From assembly GCF_000315625.1 (NCBI RefSeq), contig NW_005434595.1:218895-282894 (forward strand): a stretch of DNA of 64,000 nt. Reading direction: 5' to 3'. Made by a program: the position numbers and the translations under genes. Below, one piece after another: positions 35,001-50,000 of the stretch; within the stretch, counting starts at the first letter, position 1; the number at the start of each line of letters is the position of its first letter. Source of the DNA: Guillardia theta CCMP2712 (taxonomy: Eukaryota > Cryptophyceae > Pyrenomonadales > Geminigeraceae). Under the pieces are notes generated by a model. That model saw only the letters and a list, made by a program, of their open reading frames with translations. It had not been told where the DNA came from and ran no database searches.

Positions 35001-38000
35001 ATTTGGTAGAAGGAAGCTCATTCCAGATTACGTCTTCGAAAGCAGGAACTTTGTTGCTTACTTCAACAATTCAATTTGACACCAACAACGAGATCATGAT
35101 AGTATTTAATACCACAAACCCAATTACTTGCAGAAATCATGCAGATATCTTGGTTACAGCGGTGTCAGATTCGTCTTCCTGCCCGTATTCTGTTGGACCC
35201 AATCTAGCAAGCGTTGTATTCGATTCATCACTCAGTGGGCCATGCTACAGTTGCCTCTCGACCCTCAGTTGTGACAGCTGCTACTCATGCGGGTCATCGT
35301 GCAATCCATCCTATGATGCCAGGCCGTTCAGCGTCCATTCACCTCAGTTCTGGATCAAAGAGATTTCTCAGCTGACCTCGTGGCCAGCTGCAGCCAATCA
35401 AATAGATCTGACCTTGACTCCAAATTTCCTTTTGCCGGCTGGATCGAATATAACCGTGTCTGGTCTATACGCACACTCGATGCCTCAACTTTTCTTCAAG
35501 TCCGCTAGCTTTCAGGAAAAATCCTTCTTCATCGATTCTTCTACAAAGTCGGTCATTGTGACTTTGAATGAGGATATTCCCGTGTCTGCACAAAGTAACT
35601 TATCCATTGGATTTCAAAACCCATCCGTCGGTCAACTTCCAGTCACGGTGTGGGTGTCTGCATCAGGTGAGACCTCCAGCTGTCCAATAAGATTGCAGAG
35701 TTGCAAACTGGATCAACCGACAGACATGTACCATAAGCCTTTCTTTGTGGAGGCCCCTTCCTTCAATGTTGCCACAATCTCGCAAAGCCAAGTCGACTCA
35801 GGCTGTAATTCGTACGCCGTCAAAAATCAGATTACTGTTTCGTTGTCTGCCAACGTAGCACTCAATGCTACAGACAGGATCACTGTGTTTGGTCTGATTG
35901 GAAGTATCAGTGAAAGCAGCAGCTATTTTGAGATTTCCTCTAACAACCTTCTGAGTAATGAAGGGGTCTGGAGTGCTGAAAACGGATCTGTGGCAGTGCG
36001 TATCTTGACTGAGATTCTGCCGAACACTACTTTCAGCTTCTCTTTTTACCTGCTTAATCCAGCTGCACCTCAGCTAGTCTCCCAACTGGCTGTGAAGACC
36101 GACAGAATTGCACCCCAGGCCTTGCACATCGAAAACCCGCTGTCAAATCCTTTTGATTTCTCTCAATGGCCGAAACTGGTTGGATTCTCCATCACTCAGT
36201 CAACAGCAATGCCAGGTGCACTCAATTCCATTCAGATTTCCTTTCAGCCGAACATGAAGATTCAGCCAAGCGTCGACACGCGATTGTCAATCTTGGGTCT
36301 GCAAGGAGCGTCAGCCATTGATGGGCCAATTGCGCTGTATGGCAACGACACGTCTATCTCTGTGTTTCGCTCTTCCGTTGACGGATCACCAGGAACTGGC
36401 TACTGGGACGATTGCAACAAGTCGCTCACGTTGCACCTCACTCAGCCTCTGGAGGCGAATACCATCTATGCTTTCTCTTTCAGAGTTATCAACCCCCTCT
36501 GCTTACAGATGGGGCCCTCGCTCCAAGTGCAGACTGAAGGTCTCTTTTGCTCCAAGTTCTCTTGTGCAAAAGACTTTTCTCCCAGCAAGGTTGAAGACGT
36601 CTCGTTCACCGTAGGGAGCGGAGATCTGTTTCCGCTCAAAGTTTATGCTCCAGCATTTGACGTCAGACAAGTTTCTGAATGCACCAAAGTTGCAGGTGCG
36701 CAGAACACAATCTCTGTTTCTATCCAGCCCAACGTGAATCTGCCAAATGGAACTTCAATCCAGATCTCAAATCTGACTGGTGTAATTTTCCCTTCATCAC
36801 AGATTGCTCTCGGTGGTATCAGTGCTCCTTATTTTACAAGCGCTGTCTGGGATTCTATTACGTCCAGTGTTGTGTTGACGACGAGCGCTGAGATTTATGC
36901 TGGCAGCCTGCTGACCTTCTCGTTCAATGTGTTGAACTCAGTGACCCCGCGGAGTCCGGTGCAGCCATCGATCGGAGCCACGTCCCCTTCCATCATTGTA
37001 GGGGTTGCGTCCATGTCAGGCAGCATTCTATCGAGCTCAGAGTCGCCCAGCATCACGTTTGCCCGAGTGTCAGAAAGCAGTGGGGTTCTTGACTCTGTCA
37101 ACACGCTGATGTTCGTTGTCCGGGCCAACATTCCCCTCAGATTTAACTACACTTTGAATGTGTCTGGTATGTCAGGAGCTGAAATTCCCGCGAACCAATC
37201 GTTGAAGGGGTTCCATGCGGGTTACTTCCAGAAGGAGTTTGGTACGGACAGCTACTCGAACAGCGCTCTCTTCCGCGTGACTTCTGAGATCCCAGCCAAC
37301 ACCAAGATTATGCTTGCATTCGACGTTATCAACCAGAAGAGGCAAGCCAGCTCTCCAGTGTTGCAGGCCTCCATCAACTGCTCGACTGAGTGCAGCTCTC
37401 TCTTGAAGGGGGCCGTTATGAATTATGCCGGACCGATTCTGCTCTCCCAGATCAATCCTTCCTTCTCCGTCGCAACTATCTCCCAAGAGACTTCTTCACC
37501 ATTCCAGAACAACATTTTGTTTGTCACTTTGGCAACCAACGCCTATCTTCCATTTAACCCTGATTCCAAAAAGCGTGTGACAATCACTGGATTACTAGGA
37601 GCCAATGCCAGCTCCGGGTCGATCTCGTTGGGAGGAGCCAGTCCCTTCACCAACGCCAACTGGAACATAGATTGCGCTGCATGCCTCTCCATGGAAGTCA
37701 ACGACCAGCTGCTGCCAGGCATGAACTATGTCTTCTTCTTCTACGTCCGAAATCCGTCAGCTCCTCAAGCTGCCCCGACCATTCAGATTTCCAGTACCTT
37801 CACATCTTCAGTGCAGAACATGACTTTGGGTGTTGGAGACTCAGCTCCATTGTACGTGAAGAAGTTTGATTTTCTCCAGATAAGCGCGGTGCAAAATACA
37901 TCTGCACCGTGCACGCAGAACAGAATCTGTTTTCAACTTACTGCAAACGATCTTATTCTTCCTTCGTACCAGTTCAAGATCGCACCATTCGTGAATGCCA

Positions 38001-41000
38001 TCATACCCACGGACTCAAACCATCAAGTTTCGTTGTCTTCCACGTCGTTTCGGGCACATTGGAGTCAAAGTGATGAAGCCTTGTACGTCACGAGTACTTG
38101 TGTCTTGCCGGCAGGAGAGCAGAAATTTTGCTTTGACTTGAACAATCCCACCATAGCGCAAGTGGCTCCAGTCTTGCGGATATCTGAAAGGAACATCAAA
38201 CTGAACTACACGATTCCTACAGACGTATTTTCAATGTCGTCACCACTTTACATCTCTGATGATCTGTTCTCCGCTGAATGGTCCAGCATAGAGCAATCTT
38301 CGTTCAAGCCTTGCACAAACAACTCAATTCACGTCAACCTGCTTCCGAACTATGATTTGTCAGTGTCATGCAAACTCAACCTTACCTTCAGCGGGCTCAT
38401 GGGAACAGCGTACACTAGTTCTAAGATGACTGTAGCGATTTCACCCAAATCAAACAATTTTCCATTTTCACAGTCAGCTTACTTTGATGCCTCAATTGGG
38501 GAATTGATTGTGGATATGTCCAGTGACATCAAAGCTCATGAAGTGATAAGTTTCGATATCACATTGTTGAACAGCAATATGAGCCAGATGCAACATGAAA
38601 TTCAATTGAGCTCGGCACAGCATGTTTTCAAAAGCTTTCCCCTTATTTGCAGTTCGGTCAACAATAAGTTCTGCCCCATCTACATCGAGAAACCCGAGCT
38701 TTTGGTCAACTACATAGGTCAGGATAATTCATGGCCATCAGGCACTAACAAAATTCAATTGTCTCTCACTTTGAACTTTGGGCTTAGTGGACACCACAAT
38801 GGAAAACTTGTTTTGAGTGGTTTTCCTCCTCAAAGCCTGGTAGATAGATATGTTGTAGACGACTCTTTCAGTCAGATTATCTGTAGCGCTGAGAACATAA
38901 ATCAAGAAATCTACTTCAGTATGCAACCAATCTCAGCAAGGTTCGGAATACAGAATGCTGAATTGTCTACTCATTTCATCTGTACTAAAGAATCTGGTAC
39001 ATATTTTTACAATGGAACTGGTTGGATGTCCTTCAATTTGCAGGAAAATGACGTTCATGTTGCTACCATTGCTGCAGAGCATACGATTGACTCGTTATTA
39101 TATGGAACTTCCAGTGACATTCGCTTCTTCAAAAGCAATTCATCTCAAAAGATTTGTTCCACAACAAACTTGATTGTTGCTTTCGACGGAAATTTCTTAA
39201 ATTTGACTTCAAGGGTGTATGACCTCAACAAAGATGTAAGCTCTTCTTTCAAGTCAGTACAGCAATCTGCCAATGGGGATATCATTCTTGAAGTCCAGGA
39301 TGGGGTGACATTTTCAGAGGGCAGCTTCTACTTTTACATTTTGAACCCACCGTTTGCGCGCAATCCTTCGGAGATCCGAGCATCTTTCATTTCTGACTGT
39401 GTCTCGTTACACAACCAGCCTCTGATCAGTCCTTCACCTCTTCAGGCACCCTTGATGGTTGATAGTCCAAAGCTAGATCTAGTGGTGGAGCAAACCCAGC
39501 CATTCCCTTGCTCGTCCAATACCATCTACCTGACATTCTACACGAATGTTCACTTGCAAGGGAGTAGCGGTGTGACATTCACCCTCTCCGGGCTCTCTGG
39601 CTACACAATGTACAGCCCGATTCAAATCTACGACACGTCTTCCTTTTCACAAAGCAATCGGAATCTGTTTCAGGGAGGTTCTGCACAGAAATCTGGTCAA
39701 AATTTGATTTTTACCCTCGATGCAGCAAGGAACTTGATTGCTGGGAGATATTATGTCTTCTTCTTTGACGTCAACAACCCGATCCAAAGCCCTTCCTCTC
39801 CTACATCAGTGACTCTCTCCTCATCTGTCTCGATCACCCCAAATGTGTCGTTTCCAATTACTTCGTCGGAGTTGTGTGCTAACAATGATCCACACGACCG
39901 ATCTCCCTTGTTCATCTACCAGCCAAAGTTCCGTGTTGCTAAATTTTCTCAGAGCTCGATGGTTCCGTGCCAGAATGACACGATCACGCTTGAGATCGAG
40001 TCTAACGTGCCTCTTTGCTCGAAGCAATGTTTCAACTCTATCGTAATCACCGGGTTGTCTCTAGTGTTTCCTTCCAATGTTGTGCAGTTGAAGCCGGGGG
40101 TTGACGGAGGACAAGACCACCTTACCTTCATCTCGAGCAATGGCGGACCAGCTTTGGGTGATTGGAACGAGCAGACAGGAGAGCTGACCTTTCTCTTCGC
40201 ATGCTGTCTAGAATGTGGAAGAATATACAATGTCACATTTGAAGCTCAAAACCCTTCTTATTCTACTCACTTTCCCCCTGCCACCATCTCTGCACGAAAT
40301 GATAATGGGGTTGTCACGATTCCGATTCAAAACATGAGCAATCTTGCGGGTGGTAACTCTTTACACCTCATCCAGCCACAACTGACAACCAAATCAATCG
40401 AGTATAGTTCAGACTTGATATGCGCAGAGAACACAATCACCATTTCAATCGAAAGCAATCTAGAGTTGTCAGGTGGCTTGCCGTTTACTGTCTCTGGTCT
40501 CGACAACTTCAAAGCTGATAGCTTCAGTGGCTTCACTTCGGATTGCTTTACTGAGCAATCTTTCAGCAGTGGAACGCTGTCGCTGAAACTCAAGACAACT
40601 GGTCTTCAAGTGAACAACCCTTGTAAGACTACTTTCACTGTGATCAATCCGTCAAATGAAGTGACGATTCCATTACCAACCATTCAATTCACTTCATGCA
40701 ATTATCATCCCTCGGATGTGATGACTGGGAACGAACTCAAAGTTGGTCTGAACTTGAATGCGACGGGTTCCCAAAGTAGCAGTAATCCCTGTGATACCAA
40801 CACAATCACGATCATTGTCAACTTCACTGTAGCAATGGCAGATACATGTGGATTGAACATATCGATTTCTAACCTTCAGAATGCGATCTACTCATCAAAT
40901 AGTTTGACAGTGGATGGCACCTCGTTTGATGGATCATGGACAAATAATGCGCTGTCCTTCCAATTGACACACAGCTCGCTCGCAGGTTTGCAATATCCGC

Positions 41001-44000
41001 ACTCGTTAGTGATCAGCTTTGATGTAACCAATCCCACCTTTGGACAGACAGCTCCATCTGTCTCGTTGATCGTCCAGAGCGGATTATTCCAGAGGTCCTT
41101 TGCGGTTGATTCAAATTCGGGAATCCTTGCTGTGCAGACCCCGAGCTTTACCACCTTTACACCATCAGACACAGGCAAACATAATCCATGTGAGACCAAC
41201 ATCGTAAACATCCATTTGAATCCCAACGTTCCTTTCAGTTGCGCAACCAACTTGACTATCACTGGGTTTGGCAGCAACACATTGAGTGGTACACCACAAC
41301 TCGATTCAACAGATGTGTCATATTACACGTTTGAGGGGGGCACCTTGAAATTCCTCGTGCCAGCTGGCACTGACACCAATACTCATGTACTTGGACTTTC
41401 GTTTTTGAACGGCGCGAGTGTTCAAAATGGGCAGAAGGACTTCACTGTTTCGAGTGGAGGCAACAACGGCATACAATTCACTTCAAGCTCAGTATCCCTT
41501 TCAACAGCCATCCTGACAGTGTTAGACTTGAAGATCCAGAGCGTCACCCTCGATCAATCATCGGTAACCCCATGCGCAGCAAACAATTTGAGCTTTGTTG
41601 TGCAAACTTCTGTAAACTTGCAATATGCATCAAATGTATATTTGAATGTCTCAGGGCTCAATTTCCTTTCGACTGCCAAAACTATTGATGTGTACTTTGA
41701 CGGAGCAGTGGTTCAAGCTACATGGTCTCAGGGAACCGTACAGATAACTTCTTTCCCGCACACTGGGAGCTCATTGTCCTTCTGGTTCACCATAGATAAC
41801 CCCGTACAGTCACCTCAAAACAACATCGAGGTTGCTCTCAAGATTGAATGTTCTAGCACTTCACACGCGAGCGATCAGCTCAGTATTCACGGTCTGAATG
41901 TCTCTGACTTCAGCTGGACTCTTGCAAGCATTGGTCAAAGTTCGCCATATCCTTGCGATTACGTTGCAATCACTGTCTCGCTGATTCCCTCAGTGGAACT
42001 TCTTCCTAATTGCGCGTCAAAGATCACGATTACGGGATTATCACACACGTTGAGCTCCAGCAACAACGCCTTGCCGTTGTCTTTGTCTGGCCCTTTCGAG
42101 TCAACTGCTGACTACAGTCTGAGTCAAGGGTCCCTCATCCTTACCTTGACAAATTCGCTTACTACTCAAGGTGCTACCATCCAATTCAACCTGTACAATG
42201 ACGTGTACAACAAGCAAGCTGATACGATTTCCTTGTCCACCACGTTGCAATACGTCGGTTACACATCCACCAAGTCTGCCCCCGCGACCTTCACAACTCT
42301 TCCTTCCTTTTTCCCTGCTCTCCAGGTGCAGGACTTGGTCTTCAGCACCAAAGTTGTCGGCCAAAGCAATCCTTATCCAGGCTGTTCGAACAGCATCGTC
42401 GCTACTCTAACAGTGAATGTTGACCTTGCCGTGAACGACAAATGTAAACCTTCGTTCGTTTTCAGCAGTCCTGGCTTCACCAATGTGGTGATGAGCCCCA
42501 GCGTGCCGTTGGTGGCCTCAACGGGTTGCGGCTTTCGAAATGATTCATACGAGATCTTTGAGTCGACTGATCAGCTTGTCGGGTATGGCTCCTATTCTGC
42601 TAACTCCATCACTGTGAACCTCATCAGCGGTAAACGGATCTCAGCCAACCAGACCTTCTACATTCAATTTGATGTTCAAAACCCCATAACAGGACTGGAT
42701 AAGTATTTTCCCACTGGAATCTCGAGCTCTACAGCAACGATTCAATACTATCCAATCAACGGCAATTACTTGCATTATTCGCCTGTCACCATGGATTTAC
42801 CTGTTGTGAAGCCTTGCTGTCTATGCAACGGTTCTTCATCTGTTTCTGATTCGGAGCCATTTCGAGTCACCACGCCAGGAGTGTGCTCGGCTTCAATCTA
42901 CCAAAGCAACTATTTCCCGTGTGGCAACAACACATTGACCGTCGCGTTTACTTTCAAGACTGTTGTCCCTGCAGGTTTCAGTATCATCATTTCGAACATT
43001 CAAGGAGCAGTAGCAGCACCTGGATCGATAATGTTGTTGGAGGCAAATGCAGGGCCGAATCAGAACATGCTCTTTGCAGACAATAGCTTGCAACCAGGTC
43101 ATGGAGAATGGAATAATGACCAAAAGAGTCTGACTCTCAAGGTCCTCCAGAACCTAACCTGCGAGAAGGAATACAGGTTTCAATTCGAGGTTACCAATCC
43201 TACTTCTGGACAGGATCCTCCTTCAATTTCTCTTGCAGTGCATACTGACAGTGACCAGATATTCATCAACAGCCGGGTAATGATGGAAGGAACAGCTTCC
43301 TCAGATTACTATGCTATGTTTGTCACCAACGTGCAACTTCAAAGCTATATTCGACAAACAACGAATGTTCCGTGCGACTTGAACACCATTCAGGTCAGCA
43401 TAAAGTCCAACGTCAATCTTTACACGAAATGCAAACTTCAGATTACGATCGATGGTTTGTCAGGATCTATGACGGAAGACACAGACTCCTTGGCAATCGC
43501 CTACAGCGGATCGAACGCAAACTTCCTTGGAGCTAGCGGGTACTGGAGGCAGCAGCTAGGAAAGTTCTGGTCGTCTCTAGATGCCGACATTGAGCAAGGC
43601 ACCTGGTATGAATTCGAGTTCAAGATTCGGAACCCGCCACAGCAGCGCACGGGGGTCGTTTCCAACATCACCGTCGGAGGCGGCATCCAGCTGAAGCAGA
43701 TCCTCTCCGTAGCTCAAGGCAACGATCAACCGCTCACAGTCGCGGACGTCGAGATCAGGTTGGGATACTCGGGGCAGAGCTCGCCTTGGCCCTGCGACGT
43801 GAACACCATCAGGATCGAAGTCGGATTCTCTCAGCCCCTGTTACCTTCTTGCAACCGAAGCATACTGTTCCAAGGGTTCAACCACTGGGACTTGGCGTCG
43901 CTTTCGCCGTCTTACCTCGTGAACAATTCAGAGGTTCCGTCTGGGTATGTGACCGTGCTGCATGCTCATGACCTGTTGTTCAACCTTGGATTCCTGACAG

Positions 44001-47000
44001 ACTCAGTGTATAACTTCACGGTTCAATTCAATGTTCATAATCCCGTGTCTAGTTCGTCGGCACTGATGCTTTACGCGAGTGCGAACTTGTCTTACTCCAT
44101 GAACAACCAGTACGAGCAGAAGCGCATGGCCCAGTATCAATTACAGCCCTACGATGATGTGTCGCTTGTATCCAGCGCTTTCAGTGTTGGCTCCACCGTC
44201 ACCTCAGATATCTCTGCTACCGCAACTGACACGCATGTTGGGTATGTGCGAGGCTTAGATTACACTCTTTTGCATGTGCAACAAACCTCCGACATGTCAT
44301 CTCCTACGAATCCTTGTACGAATATTGTGATCAATCTAACATTCGCTGCCACAGTCCCTTTGTTCGCCAGTTGTCATGTCAACTTGACTTTTGAAGGACT
44401 TGTCTCACAATATAATCCGTTCCAAGTTTTCGTTCCAGTCGAAACCACAGATAGTTTGAGTTACGCTTTTGACTCATGGAATGCCGCTAGTGGATCGTGG
44501 GCGATGGCAGTCGTGAAAGATGTTGTTGCTGGGGAAGCATACACGATTGTGATCAACAAAACTCAAGATGTTCGACAATCCAATGGCATCCAATCCATGC
44601 ACATGAATACGATCTTTGTCGGGAAAACATACACGAATACTGTAAACATCGGGCAAGGTGACCTGAAACCCTTGTATGTCGAACAACTTGCTTTCCAAGG
44701 TCTCTTCATGAATCAGAGTACAGCGTATCCTTGTGATCAGAATGCTATTCAAGTACTGTTTTCTCTCGCTAACGGAATGTGGATAATGAACGGTTGTCAA
44801 CTCAACATCACCATCTCCAATCTGATCGGGTCGCTGACTCCCGATGGCAGTCTTGCCGTTGAGGGCCTGCATGGAACCACGAATGGCATGTGGCAGCAGT
44901 TGACTGGTGACCTCAAGTACGTGCTTCCATCCGATAGGATGCAAAACGAGTTTGATCTTCGCTTCACCTTGATGAACCCCAACTCGCACCACGACTATGT
45001 TGTTCCCAAGATTCAAGGTCAGGTGTCAAACGGGCTCCACGCTGCCGATGTCACAACAAGTGCCTTTAACCTAGACCATCAGAGTTACAGTTATGGTTGT
45101 AATTCTACCGGAACCATCCGCTTGCCCCTGTATGTTGTTCCTTCTACCCTCCATTCCGTGGAGATGAGTCAAACTTCAACGATTCCTTGCGACAACAACG
45201 TCCTTGAGACGGTCATCAAGACATCCACACCCATACAGATCAACAACCAGTACGGCTGCTCGGCTTCGATTACGTTGGCTGGCCTCACTGGAAGCCAACA
45301 ACCAAATACAAACAGCTTCTCGATCCAACAGCCAAGTTCAACGCAGATGTTCAGCAGCAATCAAAATGTCTGGACGAATGGAGTTCTTGTGGTAAAGGTA
45401 GCTCAATCCCTTGACGTCTGCACACCGTACAACATCAACGTGTCATTGGTGAACGGGGCTCAAGGACAATTCTCTCCGCCCATCTCGTACTCATACGGGT
45501 CCCAGACACAACAACCAGTCATTCGCGGTTACGGTGACTCTGCTCCTTTGTACATCATGAATGTCTCTTTTGTGACCAAGAATATCGGACAGACCAACCC
45601 TTATCCCGGTTGCATGAATACCATCATCATCACCCTCGCTTTCAATGTTCCTTTGAAGGCTAGTTGCCCAACTTCCTTCAACATCTCAGGTTTGACTGAC
45701 GCTTCTGTGTCAACCTACAGTTCCAACATCTTGCAGAATGCTGCAGCGTCATATCCTATGGCCGGTTCAATCTCGTTGACAGGAGAGAAGCACTTGTACG
45801 AGAACGTTTCGCTGAATGAATCATGGTGGGCCCCAGGATCATGTCCGGCTGGCAACGCAAGGATCTCCTCGCAATTCTTCATGGACCAGTGCCACCCAAG
45901 AGCTGGACGATGCACAGTGCAAGGAACCAGCGGGAAGGGTTTCTGGGAGAGAGGCTACGTGAGTTCGTTCCATGGCTCAGCATCTGGCAGTAGGTTTGAT
46001 ACAATAGCGGGTTACGGGTCGCCTTTGTCTGCTTTCAATGCATCCTTCACGGACTTGACATGCAACAAGCTGATCTCGGAAGGGATCGGGTACTCGTCTG
46101 GAGGCAAGTTGTCCTCAGGCCTTGAGTTCTCTGTCGATAACCGCTTGATTCTTTGGCTGGCTCAAGACACAGTCGCTCAGCAGGAGTACGTGATTGAATT
46201 CCAGATATCAAACCCGATCCAAGCACAGAGCTCACCAACCGTAAAGATCGAAGGGTTGATAGGAGATGGCTCAAGCTTGCAGCGTTCTCAATTCATTAGA
46301 GACACCAACGGGCATCTCTCTCCTTCAACGGATGTATGCGGGAAAGAAACTTCGAAATATGATATGAACAAGGACTCTTCCACGCTGCTCTGCTGTGTTT
46401 CATGCACGGACACAGGATCTGGAGCGGTTCTAGGAGATGCTGAACCTCTGAAGATTCACACTCCAACATTCTGTGTGAAGCAAGTCGTGCAAGAGATTCC
46501 ATACCCATGCCAGCAAAACAAACTGACTATCACCTTCATGGCAAACACCTACTTCTCAGCAAATGGAAGTGTCATCATCATTTCGAATTTGATTGGAGCT
46601 ATGGCAGAAACTGGACCGATCCAGTTAATTGATGGAAATTCAGGTGTGGGTCATCATCTTTTGTTCGCCTCCTCTGAGAACGCCACATCCTCTAAGGGCT
46701 ATGGCCTCTGGAACAACCAGAGCAAAACTTTGCTCTTGTATGTTGCCGAGAATTTGGATTGCTCAAGTGAGTACTCGGTATCGTTCATGGTCTGGAACCA
46801 AAGGTACTCTCAGCAGCCTCCTGAGATCTCAATCAGTGCAAATTGGACTGCCAACAGCAAGATGATCTTCAAGACTCCAGTTGTCATTCCACCAACAGCA
46901 ATGAGAACACCTCAAAACTATCAGGCAGCTCTGATGATATATGCTCTGGAATTGAGCTCGCTTGCGATCACTCAATCCAAGAAATATCCCTGTGATGATG

Positions 47001-50000
47001 ATGTCATCACTATCAGCTTTCAGTCCAATGTGCCGATCTCCAATAACTCATACTGCTCCCCTTATTTGCTTCTGCGTGGCTTTCAAAATGCTCTTGTTAC
47101 TCCATCGCAGTCAGTGACGTCATCACAGAGCACGTTTGAACTGGCAGGCTCCTGGTCGACATCGTCTTCCTACCACTCTCTGCATCTCCAAGTCATAGGC
47201 TCCATCCAAGCAAATATGCCTTACTCGTTTGACGTCTCTGTCAAAAACCCGCCGTTTGCTCAGGCCTGTTCGATTGTGAACATTAGTGGGGTAGGTTTGG
47301 GTGAGCCTTGCTATGGATGTGCCGCTACCGTCTTCAATGCCGGATGCTCATTGGAGGTCTCTGAATTGAAGATTTCTGCGCAGATCTATCAAACGTCTCC
47401 TTTCCCTTGCGACTCGAATGACATCGTGGTAATGCTCTCGAGCAACATGCCCGTCCTTTGTCACGGTAGCATCACCTTGTCGGGTCTGCAAGGCGCCAGC
47501 AGTCCAGCCTCAGGTCAGGTTGCTCTCAGCGGGTCTGAGGTGTTCACCTCACCAGGGCAGTGGAGTCTGACGCAGGGTCATTTGCTAGTGAATTGGACCT
47601 CCTTGTGGCCTACTGATAGTCAAAACTTCAGCTTCCAGATCGGAAATCCATACTCTAGTTCAGTGACCTCTCTGACTGCACACGTCGATCTGACGATGTA
47701 TGAGAGCTCTTTCCCCACCATTCAAACAGCTTACGCTGCATCCATGAGCGTCATGAATGAGAGTACCATTCGTAACATCTCTGGAAAGGCTGTGAATCTC
47801 GAATTCTATTACCAGGACTATATCCCCTTGTACATCAGGACGCCAGGCTTCGTGTCGATATCTTATTCGGCTCTCAGCAGCACTCCATGTGATCAGACCA
47901 TCTTGTCAGTTGTGTTTTCGATGAACGTTCCTTTCATCAAATCGAATGTCAGCCAGTGCGATCCCACGTTGGTCATCGAGGGACTCAACTTCTCCACAGT
48001 ACATGATTACAATCCTTACATGACAGATTCGAGTGTGACTGTCGACATGACTAGTCTCAATGCATATGATGTATTCCGCTTCTCTGTTCCTCTCCTCGCT
48101 GGCGACACGTACACTCTCAACGTGAATGTCAGTCTTCCTTTTATGATACCCGACGGTGAACTAATTGCAAAACTTTGGCACAACCCTATGCCCTATTTAG
48201 TCGTCAAATTCAAGGACTTGATTGATACCTTCGATTACTCCTTTTCTTCCTTTTTGACTTCTTCGAATTCTCCATGTGATTCAAATACTCTGTCGTTTGT
48301 TCTGAACCTCAATAGTTCGCTTGCTCACCGATGTACGGTCCATCTTAGATTGAGTTATCAACACAACCTTTCTTACACAGATTACCTATCGTCCGAATTT
48401 CAGCTTTTGAGTGCATTGGGAAATGCATTTGAATATTCATGGGATTCTACTTATTCCAATCTGGCACGAGTGCAGAATTTTGGCTTTAATCTTTCAAATC
48501 CTGCCAATTCACTAGAGGAAATGATTTATGCAGAGATGATTGTTACTGAAAGATGGGGTCAGGAACACAAATACGGTATCAATCGCAGCGCAATGTTTCC
48601 GATCACAATCTTGCAGCTTTCGATCCATGCGGAAGTCATCCAATCTTCTTCCTTTCCGTGCAGCACGAATTACATTTCTATCAATTTTCATACAAACATA
48701 AATCTGAAACAATCTTGCTTGCACAATCTGGAGTTCTTGAATTTCTCGAATGCTTGGTCAACAAATGCGTTCATGAACTTTACTGAAGGAAGCGGAGCCG
48801 TGGATCTGTTCATGGCACAATGGATACAACCGTCGCAAACCCTCGTGCTGTATCCACAATCAGATCTCACAGCTGGTGATTACAATCTGACTTTTGCCGT
48901 TGTAAATCCGTTGCCACCACAACAAGGAAATCAGGTCGAGATTCTTGTCCATGGAAATTTTGTTCCGAACCGCTTCAAAACATCTTCAACTGTTATGAAT
49001 GTGACATCTCTGGATGTATTAGATGTTGTTTTCAACCAGTCGTCTTCTGTCCCTTGTGACAACAACACGATCAGCGTTTATTTCAAGACAAATGTTCCCC
49101 TCTACCCGAGATGTCACTTTCAAGCAAGCTTCTTCGGATCGTATCCCTGGAGTCAGACTAAATGGTCTAGATCCATATCGCTTCCCAGCGAAGTTGCTGC
49201 CGACGAACAGGTCTCCCTCTCCTTCGGAATTCAAAATGAGCGTTTCTGGGGCCCGTCCGAAGTGATCATCATGAACTTGTCCGGGACTAGTTGGGATGGG
49301 AAGGTATATGGCTTCGTTGCACCGTATAATTCTCCTTCTCTTCACTGGCCACTCACCGTTAGCAATAATTCTTGGATCGTAGCAAACATCTCTCAGAGCA
49401 ATGCTATACCATGTGCTCAGAATGTGTTTGAAGTCTACCTTCGACCGTCAGTGGACCTGCTGGTCCCATGCGGGTCTCCAACATTCACAATATCAGGACT
49501 TCCTCTTTCATCAAGTCTGAGCAGCCTGACGCTCCAGTCCTGCTCCAACTCTGCTGGACTACAGTTCGCTTCGACTGCCAGTGTCCAAAGTGGCTTACTC
49601 AGTCTCACGCTGCAGTCGAACATGTTGAGCTCCGATTTGAGCTGCTTCAAGTTCATCATCACCAACGCGCAAACGAGTTCCAGTGGAACATCAGGCTTGA
49701 ATATCGCAGGTCGTGAGTTCAGTGGCTCGCTGACTCAGAACGATCTGATAGCAAACACTTACACTTGTGCATCAACTAAGCAATACGTCATTGGAGAGGT
49801 TCAAAATGCCTCCTTCCTTGTCCGAAGTGTCACGCAAGACAATGAATTTCCTTGCGGCTTAAACAAGATCTCCTTGCAGATCCAACCGAATACTGATCTG
49901 CCGTCGGGTTCAAGGATCACAATCTCAGGGTTAATCAATACCAACTCTCCGGACAACAACGCCATGGAGATCTCTGGGAACGATGCCAGTCAATTTTCTG